A stretch of 11,809 nucleotides of DNA from Nitrospiraceae bacterium (GTDB lineage Bacteria; Nitrospirota; Thermodesulfovibrionia; Thermodesulfovibrionales; UBA1546). Where the stretch lies: assembly GCA_003535475.1 (NCBI GenBank), contig DOHC01000109.1, positions 1-11,809 on the forward strand, in the 5' to 3' direction. Shown here piece by piece: positions 5,167 to 11,809 of the stretch. The translations under genes and the position numbers were made by a program. How positions within the stretch are numbered: position 1 is the stretch's first letter; every line of letters begins with the position of its first letter. The notes below the pieces were generated by a model, which was not told the DNA's origin, searched no databases, and was given only the letters and a program-made list of their open reading frames with translations.

Positions 5167-8119
5167 TCTGCCCTATCGGAAGCCTGATTATAAATGTAGT
5201 GCCGATTCCTTTTTTGCTCTTTGCAGTGATTGTACCATCATGTTCACGCACGATACCATAACATATGCTCAACCCCAGCCCTGTGCCTTTACCCAACGGC
5301 TTTGTTGTGAAAAACGGGTCAAAGACCTTACTTATCATAGATTCATCTATACCAGCGCCAGTATCGCTGAACATTATCTCAACAAAAGCGCTGCCAATCT
5401 TCTTCGTGGAGATATTAAGCTTACCTCCATCAGGCATAGCGTCAATTGCGTTAAGCATGAGGTTCAGAAATACCTGCTGTATCTGATCAGGATTTACCTT
5501 TAATAGAGGAATGTTTCCCATATCCTTCGTAAGCTGGATATCCTTAAATCTTTTGTCATATTTTACAAGATTAACCGTTCGGTCAAGAATCTCTGAAATA
5601 TTGGACAGGACTTTCTCTGCGGATGAAATCCTTGCAAAGTCTCCAAGGCTTCTGACTATCTTGGCAATCCTTTCTATGTGATTATTTATCGTAGCGAGCG
5701 ACTTTTCAGTGAATTCAACATCATCAGGAGAATCCATTTTTAATGAATTAAGCTCCTGAACAAGAGAAGAAATTGAGGCGATTGGATTGCCTATTTCATG
5801 TGATATTCCTGCGGTTAGTTTGCCTATACTTGCGAGTTTTGACGCCTGAAGGAGCTGTTCTTCCATTTTTTTCTTCTCTGTGATGTCCTCGAGTGTGACA
5901 ACATATCCGCCTGAAGGGTCTTTAAACGGGTTGATTTTTATTTTAAACACCTGTAATGAGGGGGGAACAGTCATCTCTTGCTGCTCCCTCTGCAAAAGCA
6001 GTTCTTTCGTAATCCATGGCAGCAAATGGGTTATAGACCTGTTATACGCAGATGCCCTTTTTATACCTGTAATTGTCTCCATCTCTTTATTCCAGTATTT
6101 AACCAGAAGCGAGGAATCGAGCGTGACAATCCCTGCAGGAGCGCTCTCTATGATATTCTCACTGAATTCTTTAAGATACTCCAGATTCCTGTTAGCTATA
6201 GCAAGCTCCTGCCTTGAGAACCTGAGCGTGTCTGCCATCTGCTTTATAGAACTCGAAATCTCTCCCCTCTCCTGTTCCGTTATGGTTAATTTGTCCTCAA
6301 AGATAATGGTGGCTATGGCAGAGCCAAGAGCCCCGGACAATACCCTTTCGGCTTCATCCCTTAACCTGATAAGGTCATCCTGTGATATGGAATCTTTATT
6401 TATCCCCTGTTTTGCAATGAAATTATTTACAACATCCCTTGCTTCTCTTCCGCCTATATACTGCCCGAGTATCCCTTGTATCTGCTGTATACTGTAACTC
6501 CCTTTTATATGCGGCATCTTGGTAGAATAGGATTCAACAAACAGCACGGATTGCCTTTCTTCCTCTTCGCTCTGCCTGCTGAATATAGAAAATCCCACAT
6601 AAAATAAAATGTTGAACAGAAGCCCCCAGAAGAGTGAATGGCTCCAGCGGTCAAATCCTTCAAGCCCGAAAAGCGCCGTAGGGTTCAGAAATTTTGAATT
6701 GAAAATATCATCTACGAAACCGCTTTTTTCAATTATCCCTGCCCTTGTAAGCGCAGGGATAAGCAGCGTATACAACCACACAACAAATCCTGAGATAATA
6801 CCTGCAACAGCCCCCTTTTTATTGCCGCCTTTCCAGTAAAGGCCGATGAGAATCGAAGGAGCAAAAATCGTAACGGCCTCAAAAGATTTCAGTCCGATAT
6901 CAACGAGGCTGTAAAACTCACCTATATAAACCGCAAAAACATATCCCAGGAATATGCATCCGAGAATTACTACCCTCTTGATGTTAAGGATTACATAATG
7001 GAAACCCTTCATTGCATTCATGCTCCAGTTCCAGAGAGTAGGCATTACAAGGCTGTTCATAACCATGGTGCTTAGAGCAAGAGACTCCACTATTATCATT
7101 GCGGTAGCCGCTGAAAATCCGCCGATAAATGCAAGGAGGGCCAGCATAGGATAGCCCTGTTTTAGAGGTATGTTGAGTACAAAGTAATCAGCGTTCTCCT
7201 GAGTGCCGCCAAGGAGCAATCCTCCGTAGGCAATGGGAAGAACAAATATATTTATTAAAAACAGATAAAGCGGAAAGAGCCACATCGCCTTTTTAATATG
7301 CTCATAGGAAGAATTTTCAACAACCGCAACATGGAACTGCCTTGGCAAAAACATTATAGCCATCATGGAAAGAAAAGTAAGGGATGTCCATTCAAGAAAA
7401 CTGACACGGGAGCCCTCTCCAAGCAGCATTGTATATACATGAGGAGAATTTTCTATCCGGCTGAATATGTCGCCAAAACCGTTAAATATTCCGTATGTCA
7501 CAAATATGCCGACACCTATAAAAGCGATAAGCTTTATAGCTGATTCAAATGCTATGGCAAAAATAAGCCCTCCATGCCTCTCAGATGCATCAAGCCGCCT
7601 TGCCCCGAATATTATTGCAAAGACACCAAGCATCAAGGCAATGGACCATCCGGCAAAATGGCTGCCCTCGGGCCTTCCCGACAGGATGGAGAAAGTCGTC
7701 ATTATAGCTTTAAGCTGAAGGCCAAGATAAGGAGTTATCCCGACAACTGCAACGATTGTCACAAGCGAGGAAAGGAACAGAGACTTGCCATATCTTGATG
7801 CTATGAAATCTGATATGGTAGTAATCCTGTTTTCCTTTGATATATAGACTATCTTCCTCAGAACAACCCACCAGAGCGCTGCCATTATTGTAGGGCCTAT
7901 ATAAATAGTGAGAAAATTCAGGCCGGTATTGGCAGCCTTTCCGACGCTCCCGTAAAATGTCCATGATGTGCAATATACCGCAAGCGACAGTGAATAGACA
8001 TATGGATTGGAAACCAGACTGCGGCCTTTTTGCTCTTTCTTTTCTGCATGATAGGCAACAAAGAAAAGCAGCATAAGATAAGAAAATATAATTAGAAATA
8101 ACAGCCATGTAGAAAACAA
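5159..8119 (-). CDS. Symporter-linked sensor histidine kinase (SSS-STAC-PAS-HisKA-HATPase), CbrA type
   Basis: A 986-residue inner-membrane sensor kinase, close to the usual CbrA length. Residues 1-512 form a full sodium:solute symporter domain, with the family hallmark AVYCTSWTFYGSVG (47-60) and GGFSAATAM (333-341). A STAC linker domain follows (about 520-615), then a helical stretch (618-650), a PAS domain (about 651-750), HisKA with phospho-acceptor H774 in GISHEIGNP, including the HExxN phosphatase motif, and a HATPase domain with N-box NLMLNAIDAM (886-895), G1 DTGAG (919-923), F-box FDPFFTTK (933-940) and G2 GKGTGLGL (943-950). The start is a TTG at 8119, directly after the TAA of a 58-aa gene, with AAAGGG 5 nt upstream. 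In Pseudomonas the CbrA symporter domain is reported to transport histidine and the system controls carbon/nitrogen use; the ligand here is unknown. Confidence 0.95.
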   Translation of the reverse strand: MFSTWLLFLIIFSYLMLLFFVAYHAEKKEQKGRSLVSNPYVYSLSLAVYCTSWTFYGSVGKAANTGLNFLTIYIGPTIMAALWWVVLRKIVYISKENRITTISDFIASRYGKSLFLSSLVTIVAVVGITPYLGLQLKAIMTTFSILSGRPEGSHFAGWSIALMLGVFAIIFGARRLDASERHGGLIFAIAFESAIKLIAFIGVGIFVTYGIFNGFGDIFSRIENSPHVYTMLLGEGSRVSFLEWTSLTFLSMMAIMFLPRQFHVAVVENSSYEHIKKAMWLFPLYLFLINIFVLPIAYGGLLLGGTQENADYFVLNIPLKQGYPMLALLAFIGGFSAATAMIIVESLALSTMVMNSLVMPTLWNWSMNAMKGFHYVILNIKRVVILGCIFLGYVFAVYIGEFYSLVDIGLKSFEAVTIFAPSILIGLYWKGGNKKGAVAGIISGFVVWLYTLLIPALTRAGIIEKSGFVDDIFNSKFLNPTALFGLEGFDRWSHSLFWGLLFNILFYVGFSIFSRQSEEEERQSVLFVESYSTKMPHIKGSYSIQQIQGILGQYIGGREARDVVNNFIAKQGINKDSISQDDLIRLRDEAERVLSGALGSAIATIIFEDKLTITEQERGEISSSIKQMADTLRFSRQELAIANRNLEYLKEFSENIIESAPAGIVTLDSSLLVKYWNKEMETITGIKRASAYNRSITHLLPWITKELLLQREQQEMTVPPSLQVFKIKINPFKDPSGGYVVTLEDITEKKKMEEQLLQASKLASIGKLTAGISHEIGNPIASISSLVQELNSLKMDSPDDVEFTEKSLATINNHIERIAKIVRSLGDFARISSAEKVLSNISEILDRTVNLVKYDKRFKDIQLTKDMGNIPLLKVNPDQIQQVFLNLMLNAIDAMPDGGKLNISTKKIGSAFVEIMFSDTGAGIDESMISKVFDPFFTTKPLGKGTGLGLSICYGIVREHDGTITAKSKKGIGTTFIIRLPIGQNG

Positions 8120-8296
8120 TTAGTCCCTTTCGTCCTCCTCTTGCGTAAAAATTGTGGTTAAAAAAATAAGCGCGATATAAATAATCCAGATCAGAAAAAG
8201 ATAGACTGGCAGATTGTATTTGAATATGCCTATGATAGGCCAGCCAAAAAGGATAATGCCGATAGCAAAAAGAAAAACCCAGATGTCTCTTCTCAT
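8120..8296 (-). CDS. 58-residue two-helix membrane protein preceding the symporter-kinase (cbrX-like position)
   Basis: ATG at 8296..8294 opens a 58-codon frame ending at TAA 8122..8120. The protein starts MRRDIWVFLFAIG, has two hydrophobic helices (about residues 4-25 and 31-50) joined by a short polar KYNLP turn, and ends with a strongly acidic tail, TQEEDERD. Two adjacent arginines at the N-terminus and an acidic C-terminus fit a membrane hairpin. Its stop codon touches the TTG start of the kinase, and its tail region supplies the AAAGGG ribosome site of that gene. I do not recognise a named family. By size, topology and position it parallels the small subunits of SSS transporters (DUF4212, DUF485) and the small cbrX frame that, from memory, precedes and is coupled to cbrA in Pseudomonas. 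A longer frame running through 7710-8321 in another phase is a shadow. That it is a gene is well supported; its role is inferred. Confidence 0.75.
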   Translation of the reverse strand: MRRDIWVFLFAIGIILFGWPIIGIFKYNLPVYLFLIWIIYIALIFLTTIFTQEEDERD

Positions 8297-8305
8297 AATC
8301 TTGCC

Positions 8306-8321
8306 GTGTTACAGCAAACAC
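8306..8321 (-). promoter_or_regulatory. Small hairpin between a purine-rich ribosome site and the 58-aa gene start
   Basis: On the minus strand GTGTT-TGCTGT-AACAC forms a perfect 5-bp stem with a 6-nt loop. It lies between AAAGGGAAGG (about 8331..8322) and the ATG at 8296. Unfolded, the purine-rich site is about 25 nt from the ATG, too far; folded, the distance shrinks to about 9 nt. It could set the efficiency of initiation. It is short and could be chance. Confidence 0.3.
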
Positions 8322-8336
8322 CTTCCCTTTCCCTTT

Positions 8337-9755
8337 TCAGAGCAAATATTCGGCGAGATTAATCCTGTATTTATTAGGGTCCATTGTCTTAACAATAGTT
8401 CTCAGGAATTTTTCATCAGGGGCTTTTTCTGTGAGATCAACAATATACCCCTCTCCCCTTTCTCCTTTGCTGTTAATGATAACAAGAACCTTGGGCCTGT
8501 CTAAAAAAACAGTATCGCTCTGATAGACGAGTCCGAGTTCTCTTGTATCAAGCATAACGAGAGTCCCTACAGGAAATACACCTATCATATTAATGAAAAA
8601 TTTAAAGAGAATTGGATCAAGCTGCGTCCCTGCCCTCTCCATCATAATGCTCAGCGCTCTGTCAGGAGGCATTGGGATTCTTGAATACACACGCGCTGAT
8701 GTCATCCCGTCATACTGGTCAGCTAAGCTTATAATCTTTGAATAGAAATCCAATTCAAACGACTCCTTTGTTTTAGGATACCCTGAAAGGTCATGGTACA
8801 TGTGATGCTCAAATGCAACAATAGCTGCCCTTGCTACTGTAGCATCGATACCCCTCATTTTCAGTATAGCCCTCACGCCCCAGAATGGGTGTTTTTGCAC
8901 CATGTGCCATTCATCATCGGTAAAACTGGTCGGTTTATTCAACACCTTGATAGGTATTTCTATTTTGCCTATATCATGAAACAGCGCAACAAGGCCAAGT
9001 TCTGTCAGAGCCCTCTTGCTCAGGCCGAGTCTCTGCGCAAGCGCCACAGCGAGTATGCTTACATTAACAGAATGGTGATATGTATACTCATCATAATCTT
9101 TAATAGCAGTCATGCCAAGGAGCAGCTGCTCTTCTTCAAGTATTAGGTCTACCATAGACTCTACTACTCTCTTCGCCTTTTTTATGTTTACCTTTTCACC
9201 TGATTTGATCTTGCTTACAACGCCTCTCGTATATGAAACCGCGTTAAAATATGATTTCTTTACCATTTTCCTGACATCAGAACTGTCCTCGGTTTTTTCC
9301 TCATCTCTTATCTTCCTTAGCCTGCCGACTCCTAAACTGCCGACATGCGCAATCTTTTCTGCAAGCGCCTCAAAAGACTCCAGAGAGGAAGCTGAAGCTA
9401 TGAATGCCCTTAAAAAGCTCTGCATATCCTCAGATTTTAAGGAGTCTCTGAATACAATACTGCCCAATACTCTCTTCTTAAATTCCCGCACGAGAAAATC
9501 AAAATTAGGAAGATATTCCAAAGAGTATCTTATCCTTGCTTCATTCAGGTAGAAAAACTCGCCCCCGAGTTCAAGAACCAATTCTCTTTCAGATAAAATT
9601 AAGGGGTTTATAATCGTGATAAACTTATCTATCGCTGTAGTCACGGCAATATTGCCGGGATCATGAATAGCAGCAGTCCTTATAATAACCGCGAGCTGGT
9701 TTACTATGTCTTTCGGCTCTGTAAAAATCTCTCCTTTGCCTTCGCTACCGGCCAT
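8337..9755 (-). CDS. HD-GYP domain protein, candidate cyclic-di-GMP phosphodiesterase
   Basis: A 472-residue cytoplasmic protein. An N-terminal domain (about 14-120) of two helices, a beta segment and further helices appears related to the start of the neighbouring HEAT protein. A linker follows, then the HD-GYP domain (about 220-400). Metal ligands line up with known enzymes: H228 in YHHSVNV, H260/D261 in FHDIGK, H289 in KHPFWG, H317/H318 and D346 in SLADQYDGMTS, and GYP is present (325-327). The signature is a variant: HHM and DLSGYP replace the commoner HHE and DGxGYP. The C-terminus (394-472) has the PVGTLVMLDTRELGLVY beta segment usual after HD-GYP domains. It probably linearises cyclic-di-GMP, though variant sites need testing. 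No receiver or membrane segment is seen. The ATG at 9755 overlaps the HEAT stop by 11 nt. Partners or ligands of the N-terminal domain are unknown. Confidence 0.9.
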   Translation of the reverse strand: MAGSEGKGEIFTEPKDIVNQLAVIIRTAAIHDPGNIAVTTAIDKFITIINPLILSERELVLELGGEFFYLNEARIRYSLEYLPNFDFLVREFKKRVLGSIVFRDSLKSEDMQSFLRAFIASASSLESFEALAEKIAHVGSLGVGRLRKIRDEEKTEDSSDVRKMVKKSYFNAVSYTRGVVSKIKSGEKVNIKKAKRVVESMVDLILEEEQLLLGMTAIKDYDEYTYHHSVNVSILAVALAQRLGLSKRALTELGLVALFHDIGKIEIPIKVLNKPTSFTDDEWHMVQKHPFWGVRAILKMRGIDATVARAAIVAFEHHMYHDLSGYPKTKESFELDFYSKIISLADQYDGMTSARVYSRIPMPPDRALSIMMERAGTQLDPILFKFFINMIGVFPVGTLVMLDTRELGLVYQSDTVFLDRPKVLVIINSKGERGEGYIVDLTEKAPDEKFLRTIVKTMDPNKYRINLAEYLL

Positions 9756-11388
9756 ACTCTATCCTTTTAATTGCAGAATAGACGTATTCTCTGAGGAGCT
9801 TATTTTTTGATTCCTTTACCGTATTCAGCAACGGCAGCACGTCCTTGTTTCCAATCAATCCAATGCAGTATGCTGCGCATGCCCTGCTTTCGTCATTTAA
9901 TGCCCTCTTAAAAAAAGATTTCTTCTTCAGGGTTTTCATCAAGAATTCCATTACGTCATTATCTTTCCACTTTGAAAGAACCTCGTAAAATTCCTTTTTT
10001 TCGCTAAAATCAGTCTTTACGAAAGCCGCATCTGTCATCCTCTGAAGTATTATGCTTTTAGCGGTTGTTGAACGGATATTGCCCAGTGCCCTTGCCGCAG
10101 CAGTCCTTATCTGAACCTCGGGGTCGTTAAAACATTCCCTTAACGCCGGGAACACTCCCGGGGCGCCAAGTTCCCCAAGAGCCTTTATCCCCTCCTTTCT
10201 GACCCTTATATCGCTGTGATTTACTGTCTTAAGGAGATAATCAACGGATGCCTTGTCTCCTAACTTTCCAAGTATATAGATAATATTCCTGACGACATAC
10301 CACCTCGAATCATACAGCCCCTTTGCAAGGCTCTGTATGTCTTTTCTTCCTAACGATATTAAGGCATTAATAACATTTTTTCTTGCGGGAATACTCTTGA
10401 GTTCCCCCAGCATTGTTATGAACGGCTGAATAGCATTCTTATCAAGAAATGCCACATATTCATCCCAGATCTTTTCGTCTATCTCAACTCCGCTGTCGAG
10501 CAATTCACCAAGCAGCTTTATTGTGGCGTCAAATCCCAGAAAAGAAAAAACCATATTCAGATTTTTCTTGGCGTCATCGGCAATAGACTGGGTATCGATA
10601 ACCTCTCTCGTTTTCCTGAGAATATGCAGCGCTGCCTCCAGATCGCCGTGTGTTATTGAAAACTCTACAATGCTGTTCAGGAAGTGCCCCACATCTTCAT
10701 ATTCGCTTTTATTCTCAGCTTGATAAAGCATTTCGAAAATAATTGTGATAAGCTTGCCTGTTTTGTCATGAGCATCTTTCTCGATCTCTTTCACAACAAT
10801 GTGGAGGTCCTTATCCGTCAGAGGGACTATCACTGCATCTTTAACGGCTTCTTCGTTAAATGAATCCTCGTATGCCCTTGTCAGTTCATCCGAATCCGAT
10901 CCCTTCTCTTTTACCTCCCTTACCGCTGCGCTCTCATAATCATCTTCTTCGGTAAGAAACGCCTCGTCAACAACATACCTCACGTTCTGGAAATCCCTCT
11001 CCCACAGAAGCGTCACTACGTCATCGTCAAGGACTTCCCTGTCATAATCAACCGTAAGAATTTTCAGGAAATCCTCAAGTTCCTTTACGGAAAATCCCTT
11101 CTTGAAAGTTATTTCTCTCAAGCCGTCCTTAAAGAAAAAAAGCGCGATATTGTCTTCTTTCTGGGGGTTGGAATATATCTGCTCAGAATCACAGAATATC
11201 TCATTCTGCTTTATCTTGAATGTCAATTCGTCTCTGTAATCAAAAAAATTTCTGAACTTTGCATTAGTATCCTCAATAGTCTTGGCATACATCGGATTCG
11301 TCTCAGGATACATTCTGAACGTCTTCTTGGCCTTAAGAAGCGCCTGGATTATCTCTTTTGCCGCTTTTATGTCATCAAGCAATTCCAT
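9745..11388 (-). CDS. HEAT-repeat protein with an HD-GYP-neighbour-type N-terminal domain
   Basis: A 547-residue soluble protein, probably a protein-interaction scaffold. The first 112 residues resemble the N-terminal domain of the adjacent HD-GYP protein (ELTFKIKQNEIFCD... then GLREITFKKGFSVKELEDFLK). An acidic, charged linker follows (about 115-185), including TEEDDYES. A helical middle (190-330) leads into HEAT/PBS-lyase-like repeats: clear units at about 335-365, 366-397 (RWYVVRNIIYILGKLGDKAS), 397-428 (VRKEGIKALGELGAPG) and 428-450 (IRTAAARALGNI), with a last one near 500-540 (SRACAAYCIGLIGNKD). No enzyme motif, signal peptide or membrane helix is visible. It starts one base after the stop of the 94-aa gene (TAG-C-ATG) and overlaps the HD-GYP start by 11 nt, so the three are likely co-translated and may act together. 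Exact role unknown. Confidence 0.88.
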   Translation of the reverse strand: MELLDDIKAAKEIIQALLKAKKTFRMYPETNPMYAKTIEDTNAKFRNFFDYRDELTFKIKQNEIFCDSEQIYSNPQKEDNIALFFFKDGLREITFKKGFSVKELEDFLKILTVDYDREVLDDDVVTLLWERDFQNVRYVVDEAFLTEEDDYESAAVREVKEKGSDSDELTRAYEDSFNEEAVKDAVIVPLTDKDLHIVVKEIEKDAHDKTGKLITIIFEMLYQAENKSEYEDVGHFLNSIVEFSITHGDLEAALHILRKTREVIDTQSIADDAKKNLNMVFSFLGFDATIKLLGELLDSGVEIDEKIWDEYVAFLDKNAIQPFITMLGELKSIPARKNVINALISLGRKDIQSLAKGLYDSRWYVVRNIIYILGKLGDKASVDYLLKTVNHSDIRVRKEGIKALGELGAPGVFPALRECFNDPEVQIRTAAARALGNIRSTTAKSIILQRMTDAAFVKTDFSEKKEFYEVLSKWKDNDVMEFLMKTLKKKSFFKRALNDESRACAAYCIGLIGNKDVLPLLNTVKESKNKLLREYVYSAIKRIEYGR

Positions 11389-11389
11389 G

Positions 11390-11674
11390 CTACACCATCA
11401 CTATCCTTCGTTCTCTCGCAAAGTTCTTGATTATCATCAATGAGGAATACAGTCTTTGCAGCCTTACATTCCTCATCCTGACAGACGGCGAATCACTGAA
11501 AATAATCTTCTCTCCCCTGATAGCTATCTGCACTTGTATTATCTCATGATATAGTCCTGTAAGAGAGTCGATATCAAGCGGTTTGAGAAACAACGGATTA
11601 ACCGTCACATAGCCGTCTGCTATATCATACGCCACAGCCTTAAGGCTTTTCCCTCTTATGCTGCTAACTGGCAT
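11390..11674 (-). CDS. Conserved-looking hypothetical protein, 94 aa
   Basis: A small soluble protein that I do not recognise. It opens MPVSSIRGKSLKAVAYDIADGYV, has a short beta-like stretch (IIQVQIAIRGEKIIF, about 45-59) and ends with a strongly basic helix rich in arginine (VRMRNVRLQRLYSSL...NFARERRI), suggesting nucleic-acid, nucleotide or acidic-protein contact. There is no signal peptide, cysteine pair or membrane helix. Evidence that it is real: the ATG at 11674 overlaps the tatC stop by 11 nt and its TAG is one base from the HEAT-protein ATG, exactly the tight packing seen along the rest of the operon, and composition resembles its neighbours. It could be a small partner of the HEAT/HD-GYP pair; that is inference from position only. 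Confidence 0.75.
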   Translation of the reverse strand: MPVSSIRGKSLKAVAYDIADGYVTVNPLFLKPLDIDSLTGLYHEIIQVQIAIRGEKIIFSDSPSVRMRNVRLQRLYSSLMIIKNFARERRIVMV

Positions 11675-11809
11675 CTGCTGTCTTCTTCCTCATAAATATC
11701 CTTGATACAAGGATACCTACTTCGTAAAGGATAATGATAGGAACAGCCATCAGGGTCTGATTAAAAACGTCAGGCGTCGGAGTAAGTGCGGCAGCTAAGA
11801 TAAAGGCGG
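11664..11809 (-). CDS. tatC: Sec-independent translocase TatC (C-terminal 47 residues, cut by window edge)
   Basis: The C-terminal end of the multispanning twin-arginine receptor component, which with TatA/B exports folded proteins across the inner membrane. The visible residues read AFILAAALTPTPDVFNQTLM, then AVPIIILYEVGILVSRIFM and a charged RKKTADAS tail. The LTPxPDxxxQ loop followed by a hydrophobic PxxxLYExGI helix is the classical TatC last-helix signature. The stop is TAG at 11666..11664, and the next gene begins inside the final codons (11-nt overlap). The remaining part lies beyond 11809. There is no sign of damage in what can be seen. Its link to the downstream signalling genes may be only co-transcription. 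Confidence 0.92.
   Translation of the reverse strand, partial: AFILAAALTPTPDVFNQTLMAVPIIILYEVGILVSRIFMRKKTADAS

Noticed and set aside
5880..6497. A 205-codon plus-strand frame
   Set aside because: It lies antisense to the STAC/PAS part of the kinase; the serine/leucine-rich translation is a typical shadow of the complementary strand.
7710..8321. A 203-codon minus-strand frame
   Set aside because: It overlaps the kinase N-terminus and the 58-aa gene in another phase; its protein is rich in C, H, R and Y without domain signs, whereas both overlapped frames encode coherent membrane proteins.
9112..9552. A 146-codon plus-strand frame
   Set aside because: It is antisense to the HD-GYP gene, with serine/phenylalanine-rich low-complexity translation and no ribosome site.

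Overview
All convincing genes in this window are on the minus strand, so the biological reading direction runs from the right edge (11809) to the left edge (1). Base composition looks moderate, with AT-rich spacers. A TatC / HEAT-repeat / HD-GYP string next to a transporter-linked sensor kinase and an NtrC-type regulator suggests an anaerobic or environmental Gram-negative such as Nitrospirota (Thermodesulfovibrionia-like) or a deltaproteobacterial lineage. This placement is inference from gene content; no rRNA or other phylogenetic marker is present.

Right part (11809 to 3820): the 3' end of tatC, a 94-residue unknown protein, a HEAT-repeat protein, an HD-GYP phosphodiesterase-type protein, a 58-residue two-helix membrane protein, a 986-residue sensor kinase with an N-terminal sodium:solute symporter domain (CbrA type), and a sigma-54-dependent response regulator (CbrB/NtrC type). 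Junctions are overlaps of 11, 11 and 8 nt, a 1-nt gap, a direct stop-start abutment and one 40-nt gap, so this looks like a single transcription unit.

Left part (3595 to 1): after a 224-nt non-coding spacer come a cNMP/CBS/DUF294 nucleotidyltransferase-like protein and a DEDDh 3'-5' exonuclease with overlapping ends. A 99-nt spacer with direct repeats and a small hairpin follows, then a DUF4212 small symporter subunit abutted to an ActP-like sodium:solute symporter that runs off the left edge. The DUF294 / exonuclease / small subunit / symporter set is a recurring organic-acid-transport neighbourhood.

Taken together, this looks like a nutrient-uptake and sensing locus: a real Na+/solute symporter with its regulatory companions beside a kinase whose sensor is itself a symporter domain. 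The most interesting points are: (1) an easily missed 58-aa membrane protein directly abutting the symporter-kinase, built and spaced like the DUF4212/symporter pair; (2) an apparently shared N-terminal domain in the adjacent HEAT and HD-GYP proteins; (3) a GlnD-like nucleotidyltransferase translationally coupled to an exonuclease-fold phosphodiesterase beside the transporter. No tRNA, rRNA, CRISPR array, insertion sequence or phage gene was seen.
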